Origin: Miltoncostaea sp963771025
GTDB taxonomy: Bacteria > Actinomycetota > Thermoleophilia > Miltoncostaeales > Miltoncostaeaceae
Length of the DNA stretch: 64,000 bases
Assembly (NCBI GenBank): GCA_963771025.1
Contig: CAVYRL010000001.1
Coordinates: 868,001-932,000, forward strand
Direction of reading: 5' to 3'
Shown here piece by piece: positions 51,177 to 60,206 of this stretch. The translations under genes were made by a program, and so were the position numbers. The notes beneath the pieces are model-generated. The model was not told where the DNA came from and searched no databases. It saw only the letters and a list, made by a program, of their open reading frames with translations. Position 1 is the first letter of the stretch; each line of letters opens with the position of its first letter.

Positions 51177-51986
51177 ATGAGCTACCGCACGGGCACGACG
51201 ACCCACGCCCCGCACGCCGGCCTCTCTGCCGACGCCCTGCGCGCCCGCAAGGGCGGCGCCCCTCTCGCGATGCTGACCGCCTACGACTACCCGATGGCCA
51301 TGGCGCTCGACGCCGCCGGTCTCGACATCCTGCTGGTGGGCGACAGCCTCGCCGAGGTCGAGCTGGGCTATGACACCACGCGCGCCGTGTCGCTCGAGAT
51401 GATGCTCCACCACGTCCGCGCGGTGCGCAACGGGGTCGCCGCCACCCATGTCTGCGCCGATCTGAGCGCGGGCACCTACGCCACCCCCGACGAGGCCGTC
51501 GCCAACGCCCGGCTGCTCGTCGCGGCGGGCGCCGACTCGGTGAAGCTCGAGGGCGGCCTGACGCCTCAGGTGAGCGCGATCATCGCGGCGGGGATCCCCG
51601 TGATGGGCCACGTGGGCCTGCTGCCCCAGACCGCCGAGGTGTACCGCCGCGAGGGGACGACGCCCGATGAGGCCGACCGGATCGCCGCCGAGGCGCGCTC
51701 CCTTGACGCTGCCGGGTGCTTCGCCCTCGTGATCGAGGCCGTGCCGGCCGAGCTGGCGGGGCGCATCACGCGCGAGGTCGCATGCCCGACGATCGGCATC
51801 GCCGCCGGCCAGGACTGCGACGGCCAGGTGCTCGTGTCGACCGACCTGATCGGGCTGCTCCCCAACCCGCCCCGTTTCGTGAAGCCGAGGGCGAACGTGC
51901 ACGCGATCATCGTGGACGCGGCGCGCGCCTTCGCGGAGGACGTGCGTGGGCCCGAGGCCGCTCGGGTCACGCGGGCGGCGGGGTGA
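51177..51986 (+). CDS. panB: 3-methyl-2-oxobutanoate hydroxymethyltransferase
   Basis: 269 aa TIM barrel using methylene-THF to make ketopantoate. MLTAYDYPMAMALDAAGLDI, LLVGDSLAEVELGYDTTRAV, GADSVKLEGG, GIPVMGHVGLLPQT and PTIGIAAGQDCDGQVLVSTD are the conserved stretches, including metal-binding Asp and Glu. The ATG is 2 bases after the panD stop. Typically the motif is GLxxMxGY; the family match is otherwise complete. Confidence 0.95.
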   Translation: MSYRTGTTTHAPHAGLSADALRARKGGAPLAMLTAYDYPMAMALDAAGLDILLVGDSLAEVELGYDTTRAVSLEMMLHHVRAVRNGVAATHVCADLSAGTYATPDEAVANARLLVAAGADSVKLEGGLTPQVSAIIAAGIPVMGHVGLLPQTAEVYRREGTTPDEADRIAAEARSLDAAGCFALVIEAVPAELAGRITREVACPTIGIAAGQDCDGQVLVSTDLIGLLPNPPRFVKPRANVHAIIVDAARAFAEDVRGPEAARVTRAAG

Positions 51987-52411
51987 GCCGGCAGATGGAC
52001 GCCGAGGAGAGGCGCGCATTCCTCTCCCACGGCACCCGCACGGGAAAGCTCGCCACGGTCCGGCCCGACGGCCGGCCCCACGTCCAGCCGATCTGGTTCG
52101 TGCTCGACGGCGACGACGTGATCTTCATGACCGGCGCGAAGACGGTGAAGGGACGCAATCTGCGGCGGGACCCCCGCGCGTCGCTGGTGGTGGACGACGA
52201 GGCGCCCCCCTTCGCCTACGTGCGAGTCGACGGTGAGGTGGCGCTGAGCGACGATCTCGACCTGATGCGGGACTGGTCGACGACGATCGCGGCCCGCTAC
52301 ATGGGCGAGGCGATGGCCGAGTCCTACGGCCGGCGCAACGCCGTGCCCGGCGAGCTGCTCGTGCGTCTGGCGCCGGCGCACATGGTCACCGAGGCCGCAG
52401 TGGCCGACTGA
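51983..52411 (+). CDS. PPOX-class (pyridoxamine 5'-phosphate oxidase-like) F420/FMN-binding protein
   Basis: 142 aa from GTG 51983, overlapping the panB stop (GTGA). GTRTGKLATVRPDGRPHVQP then IWFVLDGDDVIFMTGAKTVK, GRNLRRDPRASLVVDDEAPP and FAYVRVDGEVALSDD are the split beta-barrel pattern of the Rv1155-like group that often binds F420. Substrate unknown. Its coupling to pan genes is probably only positional. Confidence 0.87.
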   Translation: MSRQMDAEERRAFLSHGTRTGKLATVRPDGRPHVQPIWFVLDGDDVIFMTGAKTVKGRNLRRDPRASLVVDDEAPPFAYVRVDGEVALSDDLDLMRDWSTTIAARYMGEAMAESYGRRNAVPGELLVRLAPAHMVTEAAVAD

Positions 52412-52469
52412 ACGCCGCCGCGCGGCCAGACCCGTGAGCGGCGGACGCATCGCGCGGAACCGGCGGGCC

Positions 52470-52505
52470 GATCCGGCCGGTGACGAGGTCGTCCCCGGCC
52501 GGATC
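52470..52505. terminator. long bidirectional terminator hairpin
   Basis: An 11-base perfect stem (52470-52480 with 52495-52505) encloses a second 4-5 base stem (52482-52486 with 52489-52493), separated by a single T/C mismatch. Lies between the convergent PPOX and fumC genes. A-T tracts are absent, so efficiency depends on the hairpin. Confidence 0.75.
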
Positions 52506-52515
52506 GCCCGCTCCG

Positions 52516-53829
52516 CTAGGCGGAGCTGCCGGCGGCGATCACCCTCAGGTTGAGCGCCTCGTCGAGGACGGACTCCTCGACGCCGTGCTCGCGGGCGACC
52601 TCGCGCAGCTGGCGACCGGAGGCCGTGGCCTCCTTCACGATCGCGGCCGCCTTGTCGTAGCCGATGTACGGGTTGAGGGCGGTGGCCACGGCCAGCGTCC
52701 CCTCCGCGTGGCCGGCGAGACCCTGCAGGTTCGGCTCGATGCCCGACACGCACTTGTCGGCGAAGAGCCGGGTCGTGGTGCTGAGCAGGTGGATCGATCC
52801 GAGCAGGTTGCGCGCCAGCAGCGGGATGCGCACGTTGAGCTCGAAGTTGCCCTGCAGGCCGCCGATCGTGATGGCGGTGTCGTTGCCGATCACCTGGGCC
52901 GAGACCTGCATCACGACCTCGGGGATCACCGGGTTGACCTTGCCCGGCATGATCGACGAGCCCTTCTGGAGCTCGGGCAGGAAGATCTCGCCCAGGCCGC
53001 AGCGCGGGCCGGAGCCGAGCCAGGCGATGTCGTTGGCGATCTTGGTCAGCGAGACCGCGACCACCTTGAGCGCGCCGGAGACCTCGACGAGGCCGTCCCG
53101 GGCGCCCTGCGCCTCGAACGGATCGGCCGGCGCCGACAGCGTGAGGCCGGTGTCCGCCGACAGGCGGGCGCGGACCCGCTCGGCGAACTCCGCGTGCGTG
53201 TTGAGGCCGGTGCCCGCGGCGGTGCCGCCGAGCGGCAGCTGGCCGAGGCGCTTCGTGGTGTCGGCCACCCGGTCGCGCCCCTGGCGGACCTGCGCGGCAT
53301 AGCCCCCGAACTCCTGACCGAGGGTGACCGGCACGGCGTCCATCAGGTGGGTGCGCCCGGCCTTGACGATGTCGGCGAACTCGTCGGCCTTGGCGGCGAA
53401 CGCGTCGCCGAGGTGGTCGAGCGCCGGCAGCAGCCGCTCCACGATCTCCTGCAGCGCCGCGGCATGGACCGCCGACGGGAACACGTCGTTGGAGCTCTGC
53501 CCCATGTTGACGTGGTCGTTGGCGTGGGCCCCCTCGCCGGCAAGGTTGGCGATCACCTCGTTGGCGTTCATGTTCGACGACGTTCCCGAACCGGTCTGGA
53601 AGACGTCGATCGGGAACTGATCGTCGTGCTCGCCCGCGGCGATCGCGTCACCCGCGGCGGCGATGCGCTCGGCGACCGCGGGGTCCAGCAGGCCCAGGTC
53701 GGCGTTCACCCGCGCCGCGGCGCCCTTGATCCGGCCGAGCCAGCGCACCACGGGAATCGGCACGCGCTCCCCGGACACCGGGAAGTTCTCAACCGCCTTG
53801 CGGGTCTCCCCGCCCCAAAGCTCCGCCAT
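52516..53829 (-). CDS. fumC: class II fumarate hydratase
   Basis: 437 aa from ATG 53829, preceded by AAGGGGG; an upstream Met at 53868 is less likely. Fumarate to malate in the TCA cycle. FQTGSGTSSNMNANEVIANL, NMGQSSNDVFPSAVHAAAL, AGRTHLMDAVPVTLGQEFGG and the signature GSSIMPGKVNPVIPEVVMQV are complete. The Ser-loop and catalytic His are present. Confidence 0.96.
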   Translation of the reverse strand: MAELWGGETRKAVENFPVSGERVPIPVVRWLGRIKGAAARVNADLGLLDPAVAERIAAAGDAIAAGEHDDQFPIDVFQTGSGTSSNMNANEVIANLAGEGAHANDHVNMGQSSNDVFPSAVHAAALQEIVERLLPALDHLGDAFAAKADEFADIVKAGRTHLMDAVPVTLGQEFGGYAAQVRQGRDRVADTTKRLGQLPLGGTAAGTGLNTHAEFAERVRARLSADTGLTLSAPADPFEAQGARDGLVEVSGALKVVAVSLTKIANDIAWLGSGPRCGLGEIFLPELQKGSSIMPGKVNPVIPEVVMQVSAQVIGNDTAITIGGLQGNFELNVRIPLLARNLLGSIHLLSTTTRLFADKCVSGIEPNLQGLAGHAEGTLAVATALNPYIGYDKAAAIVKEATASGRQLREVAREHGVEESVLDEALNLRVIAAGSSA

Positions 53830-53919
53830 CTGACCCCCTTCGAAAGACTCCGGAAAACGTGCAGCCAACGGGCAAGCCTACAGCGGTCGGCGCGCCGGGA
53901 GCCGGGACGGGCGACCGCG

Positions 53920-55329
53920 CTAGTAGGAGCGGGCCACCACGCAGACGAGGTCGGCCTCGTCGTCGGACGCCGGCAGGCTGCCGTCGGCCCGCTGGATGCA
54001 GCGCACGCTGAGGCTGTGTTTGGCGAGGGCGTCCTCGCCGTCCGCGCCCACGAGCGCCCACGGCAGGCGCGCGAAGCCCGTGGCGGCCGCGTCGATCGCC
54101 GCGTCCAGGGTCGCGACCTCGTGCGTGCGGGCGGCAAGCGAGGCCTCCGCCTCGGCGAGCAGATCGCGCTGGACGGCGTCCAGCAGGTCGCGTGCCGCGG
54201 CGGCCACCCCGTCGCGGGGCACCGTCGCCTTCTCGGAGGTGTCGCGGCGGGCGAGCGTCACGACGCCCTCGGCGAGGTCGCGCGGACCGAGTTCGACGCG
54301 CACCGGAGCGCCCTTCAGCTCCCAGTCGATCACGCGGCGGCCGAACGACTGCGCCGAGGCGTCAACGCGCACGCGCAGGCCGGCGCCTGCGAGGTCGGCG
54401 GCCACGGCGTGCGCCTCGGCGACCAGGCCCTCGTCCTTCTCGCGCACGGGCAGCACGATCACCTCGGACGGCGCCAGGCGGGGCGGAACGCGCAGGCCGT
54501 TGTCGTCCCCGTGGATCATGATCAGGCCGCCGACGACGCGCGTCGACGAGCCCCACGAGGTGGTCCATGCCAGGTGGCGCGTCTTGTCCGGGCCGAGGAA
54601 GCCGATGTCGAAGGCCTTCGCGAAGTTCTGGCCCAGTTCGTGGCTGGTGGCCATCTGCAGGGCCTTGCCGTCGCCCATCATCCCCTCGCAGGTGAGGGTG
54701 TTGGTGGCGCCGGCGAAGCGCTCGCGGGCGGTCTTGCGGCCCACCAGCACGGGCGCCGCCAGCTCGGTGCGCAGGAAGTCGCGGTACACCTCGAGGTGGA
54801 TCCGCTCGGCGTACGCGGCGGCCTCGGCCTCGTCCGCGTGCGCCGTGTGCCCCTCCTGCCACAGGAACTCGGTGGTCCTCAGGAAGATCCTCGGGCGCAG
54901 CTCCCAGCGCACGACGTTGGCCCACTGGTTGAGCAGCAGCGGCAGGTCGCGGTAGCTCTGGGTCCACTTGGCCATGTACTCGCCGATCACCGTCTCGCTG
55001 GTCGGCCGCACCACGACGGGCTCCTCGAGCAGCTTGCCCCCGCCGTGGGTCACGACGGCCAGCTCGGGGGCGAAGCCCTCCACGTGCTCGGCCTCCCGGC
55101 GGAGGTAGCTCTCGGGGATGAACAGGGGGAAGTAGGCGTTCTCGGCGCCGGCGGCCTTGATGCGGAGGTCGAGCGCGGCCTGGATGCGCTCCCAGATGGC
55201 GTAGGCCCACGGGCGGATGACCATGGTGCCGCGCACCGGGCCGTTCTCGGCCAGCTCGGCCTTGGCGAGCACGTCCTGGTACCAGGCCGGGAAATCCTCC
55301 CCGCGGGGGGTCAGCACCGATCTCGCCAC
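53920..55329 (-). CDS. proS: prolyl-tRNA synthetase, archaeal/eukaryotic-like type
   Basis: 469 aa class II synthetase without the editing insertion of the usual bacterial form. RGTMVIRPWAYAIWERIQAA, VVVRPTSETVIGEYMAKWTQ, RWELRPRIFLRTTEFLWQEG, then HTAHADEAEA are type-3 features; SHELGQNFAKAFDIGFLG and WTTSWGSSTRVVGGLIMIHG follow. The C-terminal extension ends in Tyr, another mark of the type. GTG overlaps the M20 peptidase stop by 1 base. Confidence 0.95.
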   Translation of the reverse strand: MARSVLTPRGEDFPAWYQDVLAKAELAENGPVRGTMVIRPWAYAIWERIQAALDLRIKAAGAENAYFPLFIPESYLRREAEHVEGFAPELAVVTHGGGKLLEEPVVVRPTSETVIGEYMAKWTQSYRDLPLLLNQWANVVRWELRPRIFLRTTEFLWQEGHTAHADEAEAAAYAERIHLEVYRDFLRTELAAPVLVGRKTARERFAGATNTLTCEGMMGDGKALQMATSHELGQNFAKAFDIGFLGPDKTRHLAWTTSWGSSTRVVGGLIMIHGDDNGLRVPPRLAPSEVIVLPVREKDEGLVAEAHAVAADLAGAGLRVRVDASAQSFGRRVIDWELKGAPVRVELGPRDLAEGVVTLARRDTSEKATVPRDGVAAAARDLLDAVQRDLLAEAEASLAARTHEVATLDAAIDAAATGFARLPWALVGADGEDALAKHSLSVRCIQRADGSLPASDDEADLVCVVARSY

Positions 55330-56666
55330 TAGGCGCCTTCCGTCGTGCGTTCGCCGAGCGCCATCAGCAGCCCCATGGCAGCTCGCGTCCCGGTCTCCAG
55401 GTACTCGACGCGCAGATGCTCGTCCGGCGCGTGGATGGCGTCGTCAGGGAGCCCGAAGCCGGTCAGGACGGTGGGGATTCCCTTGGCGGCCAGCACGGCC
55501 ACCACGGGCAGCGTGCCGCCCAGCCGGACAGGGGCGGGCCGCCAGCCGGTGCCCCGCTCGATGCCGTCCGCGGCCGCCGCCAGCACCGGGTGCGCCGGAT
55601 CGAGGGCCGCGGGCAGGGCCACCCCGAGGTCCTCGATCGTCAGGTCGGCGCCGACCGGTGCGGCGGCGCGCAGTAGGTCGTCGAGGGTCGCGGCGATCCG
55701 CTCCGCGTCCTGGCCCGGTGCCAGGCGCAGCGAGAGCGTCGCCGTCGCCTCTCCCGGGATGTTGGTCTTGACCGCGGTCGGCTCACCGGCGGCCAGGCCG
55801 TGGACGTCGAGCGACGGCGAGGCCAGCGTGCGCTGGTAGAAGCCCTCCGCCGCGCCGGCGTCGGCCGGGCGCAGGCCCGCGGACTCCAGAGCCTCTCCGC
55901 CCGGGGGGAGATCGGCCCATGCGGCGACCTCCGACGGTCCGGCCGGCGCAACGCCGGCGTACAGAGGCGCGGGCAGGCGTCCCTCGTCCGGGGCGACGGC
56001 GTCGATGATGCGCATCAGGGCGTGCGCGGCGTTGAGGGCGGCGCCCCCGAACAGCCCGCTGTGGGCGTCGGTGCCGGCGGTGCGGACGGTCAGGCGCCGG
56101 TAGACCATGCCGCGGACGCCGGTGCAGATGGCCGGGCGCCCCGGGGCGATCATCGGGCTGTCGAAGATGATCGCCGCGAGCGCCGGACCGGCGTCGGCGG
56201 CCAGGTGATCGAGCGCGGAGGTGCCGCCGCTCTCCTCCTCGCCCTCCACGACGAAGGCGGCCCGCACCGTCAGCTCGCCCGCGGCCGCCAGGCGCTGCAC
56301 GGCGGCCAGCAGCATGAAGAGATTGCCCTTGTCGTCGCTGACGCCCCGCGCGTAGAGGTTGCCGTCCCGTTCGGTCGGGACGAAGGCCGGGCTCGTCCAC
56401 AGCTCCGGCGGTCCGGGGGGCTGCACGTCGTAGTGGCCGTACAGCAGCACCCGCGGCGCGTCCGGGTGACCGTCGCTGGCGGGGACCTCGCCCAGCACCA
56501 GCGGATGGCGAGCGGTGAGCCTCACCTCAGCCGTCCCGCCGGCCCGGCGCACCTCGTCGGCCACCAGCTCGGCGGCGCGCGCCATGTCAGGCGCGTGCTC
56601 CGGGATCGCGCTGACGCTGGGCACGCGCAGCAGCTGGTCGAGACGCTCGCGTTCCTCGGAAGTCAC
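55329..56666 (-). CDS. M20-family dipeptidase/metallopeptidase
   Basis: 445 aa. Zinc site motifs: VLLYGHYDVQPPGPPELW (first His and Asp), YARGVSDDKGNLFMLLAAVQ, VVEGEEESGGTSALDHLAAD with the catalytic Glu pair, FDSPMIAPGRPAICTGVRGM, and the C-terminal LPDDAIHAPDEHLRVEYLET with the last His. The dimerisation domain is near 190-310. Probably cleaves dipeptides; cytoplasmic. Between proS and a membrane protein in the same train. Confidence 0.93.
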   Translation of the reverse strand: MTSEERERLDQLLRVPSVSAIPEHAPDMARAAELVADEVRRAGGTAEVRLTARHPLVLGEVPASDGHPDAPRVLLYGHYDVQPPGPPELWTSPAFVPTERDGNLYARGVSDDKGNLFMLLAAVQRLAAAGELTVRAAFVVEGEEESGGTSALDHLAADAGPALAAIIFDSPMIAPGRPAICTGVRGMVYRRLTVRTAGTDAHSGLFGGAALNAAHALMRIIDAVAPDEGRLPAPLYAGVAPAGPSEVAAWADLPPGGEALESAGLRPADAGAAEGFYQRTLASPSLDVHGLAAGEPTAVKTNIPGEATATLSLRLAPGQDAERIAATLDDLLRAAAPVGADLTIEDLGVALPAALDPAHPVLAAAADGIERGTGWRPAPVRLGGTLPVVAVLAAKGIPTVLTGFGLPDDAIHAPDEHLRVEYLETGTRAAMGLLMALGERTTEGA

Positions 56667-56676
56667 GGGCCGGAGT

Positions 56677-57438
56677 CTATTGAGGTGGAACCGTGGGAGC
56701 GCCGGCGAGGAAATTTCGCAATCGGTTGAGGCGGGCGTCGTCGTTGACGTTGCGGCACTCGGCGGCCGCCATCTTCTCCGGCCTGTCCACGTAGAACCTC
56801 CGCGCCCAGACCGATTCCGGCTTCGCCAGCCGGATGGCGGCCACAGGACCGACCAGCGGGAACACGAGCCCGAGCACCCCGAGGGTCCACTTGCTCTTCA
56901 GGAAGGCGACGGACGACGTGATCATGTGCACCACGACGGCGATGCTGAACACCAGGCGCGATCCGTCGTTGTAGTCGCTGAGCTGCAGCGGGCTGGTGGC
57001 CAGCACCAGCAGACTCCCGATCACCAGGGAGAGCAGCACCGCGTTGATCGAGGCGCGGCCCTCGTCGGTCCAGTAGACGTCGCGCATGTAGAGCGAGAGC
57101 GCGAACTCGTCGAGCATGAGGGCGGCGCCGGCGCCGAACATGATCCCGAGCAGCTCCAGCCAGGGCGAGGCCGGCTGGAACCGGAACTCGAGGAAGGCCG
57201 AGACCAGCACCAGGCCGATGCCCCAGACCTGGTGGTGGATGTGCACACCGCCGACCGTGATGTCGCGCACGACGGTGCGGCTGCTCGCGTCGTCGGGGTC
57301 GCGGGCCCGGATGCGCCGGGTGATGCTGCGGACGATCACGAACGTCGCCAGCAGGGAGAGCAGAAGCCAGAAGGCCCCGGCGCGCCCGTCCTGCACGATC
57401 GTCGTGTCGTACCAGTGGGTGATCGGGTGCGGAATCAC
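56677..57438 (-). CDS. polytopic membrane protein with a His-rich HIHHQ motif
   Basis: 253 aa from GTG 57438, overlapping the permease stop (GTGA). Six or so membrane helices; the first is AFWLLLSLLATFVIVRSITR. The polar motif VGGVHIHHQVWGIGLVLVSA and LGIMFGAGAALMLDEFALSL, with conserved His and Asp/Glu within helices, resembles an actinobacterial family of unknown function and could bind metal. The frame upstream to 58047 is not coding. Confidence 0.75.
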   Translation of the reverse strand: MIPHPITHWYDTTIVQDGRAGAFWLLLSLLATFVIVRSITRRIRARDPDDASSRTVVRDITVGGVHIHHQVWGIGLVLVSAFLEFRFQPASPWLELLGIMFGAGAALMLDEFALSLYMRDVYWTDEGRASINAVLLSLVIGSLLVLATSPLQLSDYNDGSRLVFSIAVVVHMITSSVAFLKSKWTLGVLGLVFPLVGPVAAIRLAKPESVWARRFYVDRPEKMAAAECRNVNDDARLNRLRNFLAGAPTVPPQ

Positions 57439-58325
57439 GCGGCGGCCGCCGTCGGCACGGTCTCCGCCTCCCCGCCTGTCTCCGCCTCCGCCTGGGCGCG
57501 GGCCAGCGCGAAGGTGGCCAGCGCCATCGCGAGCGCCGAGGCCCCGATCAGCATCCACCCGAGGCCGTCGGCCTGGAGGGTCTCGCTGAGAAGCGCGATA
57601 CCGAGCACGACGGCCACGACGGGCTCCAGGACGGCGGCGGCCGGCAGGGCCTGCGCCAGGGAGCCCGCCTGGTACGAGGACTGCTGGAGGTATGTGCCGA
57701 GCACGGCGACGGCGATCAGGGCGTACGGCTCCCAGCTGAGAGCGATGTCCACCGGCCCCTGGTCGAGCAGGCTCATCGTCAACTTGGTGAGGGCCGCCGC
57801 GACGCCGTAGAGGACGCCGGTGGCGGACGCCAGCGCCACCGCCCGGGTCGAGCCCCGGGTTCGGACGGCCACCACGAGGCAGGCAGCAGTCAGCGGAACG
57901 AGGAAGATGCAGGCGACGAGCCACGTGCCGATCGAGGCCGTGTCGACGCCGGCGGTGGGCTGCCCGGAGATCAGGAACACGCCCAGCGCGGCGGTCAGCA
58001 CCACCGCCCAGACCCCGTCCGAGCGCCTCAGGCGACGGCCGGCCCACCAGGCGCCCAGCGGGAGGGCGAACAGCAGCGAGGTGGCCAGCAGGGGCTGTAC
58101 CAGCACGAGCGATCCGATTCCGAGAGCCGCCGCCTGGGCGACGTACCCGAGGGTGTCCCCCGCCGCTCCGGCGAGCCAGATCGGGCGGCGCACGAGACGC
58201 GTCACCAGCCCCATGCCGAGGGCCTCGTCGTCGGGGACGTCGGTCGCGGCCCTCTGCTGGAGCACCGAGCCGACCGCGAACAGTGCGGCCGACACGAGGG
58301 CGACGATGATGGCCAGGAGCGTCAT
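57435..58325 (-). CDS. DMT-superfamily permease (EamA-like)
   Basis: 296 aa, ten helices in two repeats. First repeat AIIVALVSAALFAVGSVLQQ; second VLYGVAAALTKLTMSLLDQG and ALPAAAVLEPVVAVVLGIAL, the usual permissive motif of the family. Substrate unknown, likely a small metabolite such as an amino acid. Eight bases after the APC permease. Confidence 0.87.
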   Translation of the reverse strand: MTLLAIIVALVSAALFAVGSVLQQRAATDVPDDEALGMGLVTRLVRRPIWLAGAAGDTLGYVAQAAALGIGSLVLVQPLLATSLLFALPLGAWWAGRRLRRSDGVWAVVLTAALGVFLISGQPTAGVDTASIGTWLVACIFLVPLTAACLVVAVRTRGSTRAVALASATGVLYGVAAALTKLTMSLLDQGPVDIALSWEPYALIAVAVLGTYLQQSSYQAGSLAQALPAAAVLEPVVAVVLGIALLSETLQADGLGWMLIGASALAMALATFALARAQAEAETGGEAETVPTAAAA

Positions 58326-58332
58326 CGTGGGC

Positions 58333-59787
58333 TCACTCCCCTCCGAGCGACGTCGCGGGCGCGGGCCCTCCGGGGGCGCCGGAGGGCTGTGACGCCCCGG
58401 CGCCGGGGGGGCGCGAACGGAAGAGGAACGGCGGCAGCGCGAGGATCGCGAGCCCGATCACGATCCCGAGCACGTAGACGACCGGGTTGCCCGTCTTCAG
58501 CTGATCCGGCGGCACGAAGCCGAGCACGAAGGACAGCGCCGATCCGGCGAGGCCGACGATGGCCACCATCCACACCCCCGCGATTCCCCCGGGGATGCGG
58601 TAGGGCCGCGGGACCTCGGGGTGGGTGTACCGCAGCCGCAGCACGGCGGCGAAGATCAGCGCGTACATGATGATGATGATCTGGGCCGTGAGCACCGAGA
58701 GGATCCAGTACGAGGTGCTGACGCTGGGGATGAACAGGAACAGCAGGCTGAAGAGGCTCCCGCCGATCGCCTGGATCAGCAGGATCCGGGTGGGAGAGCC
58801 GGCGGAGTTCGCCGCGGCGAGGCTCGCGGGCATCTCGCCCTGGTTGGCCACCTCGGCCAGGCCGGTGGCCGGCCCGATGATCCAGGGGACCATGTGGGCC
58901 ACGCCGCCGATCGTGACCAGGATCGCGGTGGGCGCAAGCAGCCACCCGACACCGAGGTCGTCGAGGACGGCCTGGAAGGCCTGCATCACCCCGCCGACCA
59001 GGCTGATCTCGTGCCGCGGCACCACCACGGCCAGGGCGAGCGAGCCGAGGATGGTGAACACCACCATGATCACGGCCGCCAGCAGGATGGCCCGGGGGAA
59101 GTCCCGCCCCGGGTTCCTCGACTGGTCGGCGTGGAAGCCGGCCACCTCCATGCCGGCGAACATCAGCATCGCGCCGGCGAGGAAGGCCAGGTTGGTCAGG
59201 CCGAGGTCGGGGATCAGGGCGTCGCCCGAGAACGGGATGTTCGACTCACGGCCGTCGGCCAGGAAGGCGAGCCCGAGGACGATCACGAGGATCGCGGGCA
59301 CGATGGACCCGAGGATCGTCCCGATGGCGCCGATCGCGCTGGTGGCGGCGACGCCGCGGAAGGCGGCCAGGGTGGCGCCCCAGAAGATGGCCAGCATGAC
59401 GCAGACCAGGAAGACCTTGCTGTTGGCGAGCGCCGGGTCGATGGCGTAGGCGAGGCTCGCGGCGGTGAACGACAGCACCGTCGGGAACCAGACGAGATTC
59501 TCCGACCAGTCGCACCACACGGCGAGGAACCCGGCCCGCCCGCGGAAGGCCTCCTTGACCCAGGGATACACGCCTCCGCGCCGCGGCCAGGCCGTCGCGA
59601 GCTCGGAGATGGCCAGGGAAACAGGGATCAGGAAGAGGATCACGGCGACGACCACGAAGAAGATGAGCGACCAGCCGTACTCGGCCATCATCGGCAGGTT
59701 GCGGGGGCTCACCATCGCCGCGACGTTGATCATCGCGAGCGCCAGCACCCCGAGTCCGGCGACCCGGCCGGTCCGCCGCCCGGTCAC
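58333..59787 (-). CDS. APC-family amino acid permease
   Basis: 484 aa, 12 helices. VLALAMINVAAMVSPRNLPM carries the conserved first-helix signature; AISELATAWPRRGGVYPWVK then EAFRGRAGFLAVWCDWSENL is typical of glutamate/GABA antiporter-like members. Moves an amino acid, perhaps by exchange. ATG overlaps the lipoprotein end by 4 bases. Confidence 0.92.
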   Translation of the reverse strand: MTGRRTGRVAGLGVLALAMINVAAMVSPRNLPMMAEYGWSLIFFVVVAVILFLIPVSLAISELATAWPRRGGVYPWVKEAFRGRAGFLAVWCDWSENLVWFPTVLSFTAASLAYAIDPALANSKVFLVCVMLAIFWGATLAAFRGVAATSAIGAIGTILGSIVPAILVIVLGLAFLADGRESNIPFSGDALIPDLGLTNLAFLAGAMLMFAGMEVAGFHADQSRNPGRDFPRAILLAAVIMVVFTILGSLALAVVVPRHEISLVGGVMQAFQAVLDDLGVGWLLAPTAILVTIGGVAHMVPWIIGPATGLAEVANQGEMPASLAAANSAGSPTRILLIQAIGGSLFSLLFLFIPSVSTSYWILSVLTAQIIIIMYALIFAAVLRLRYTHPEVPRPYRIPGGIAGVWMVAIVGLAGSALSFVLGFVPPDQLKTGNPVVYVLGIVIGLAILALPPFLFRSRPPGAGASQPSGAPGGPAPATSLGGE

Positions 59788-60206
59788 TCGGCACCCCGGC
59801 GGTCGAGCGCGTCGGCCAGCGCGGCCACGGCGTCGGCGTCGCGCTCACCGCTGACCCGGATGGTGAACGGCCCGATCGTCCAGACGGCCCCCGCGGCCGA
59901 GGGCCGCGACTGCACCTCGAAGCGCTGCGCGGCGGCGTCGCGATCGCCCGCGCTGTCGTATGCGGTGGCCACGACCAGCGCCCGCCCGCCGCCGGTGGCG
60001 CAGTCGGCGTCAACCTCGAAGGCCCGCTCCTCCACGGCCGCCGGCGGGAGCGTCCTCGACGTGTCGGTGCGGCAGACGTGCAGGCCGGCGTCGGAGATCA
60101 CCGACGTCACGTCGCCGAAGGAGACGTCGGCCGAGAAGCCGGCCCTCCCACATCCCGCCACCATGATCGCCAGAGCGACGAGTGCGATGGCGACCGCCCC
60201 CTTCAC
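59784..60206 (-). CDS. putative lipoprotein
   Basis: 140 aa from GTG 60206, overlapping the LysRS-MprF stop (GTGA). Lipobox LALIMVAGC-type: signal VKGAVAIALVALAIMVAGCG with Cys near 19. The mature domain has a Cys pair (HVCRTD and DADCATGGG) likely to form a disulphide, and the sequence AFEVDADCATGGGRALVVA. Not recognised. An outward-facing partner of the neighbouring membrane proteins is possible. Confidence 0.75.
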   Translation of the reverse strand: MKGAVAIALVALAIMVAGCGRAGFSADVSFGDVTSVISDAGLHVCRTDTSRTLPPAAVEERAFEVDADCATGGGRALVVATAYDSAGDRDAAAQRFEVQSRPSAAGAVWTIGPFTIRVSGERDADAVAALADALDRRGAE

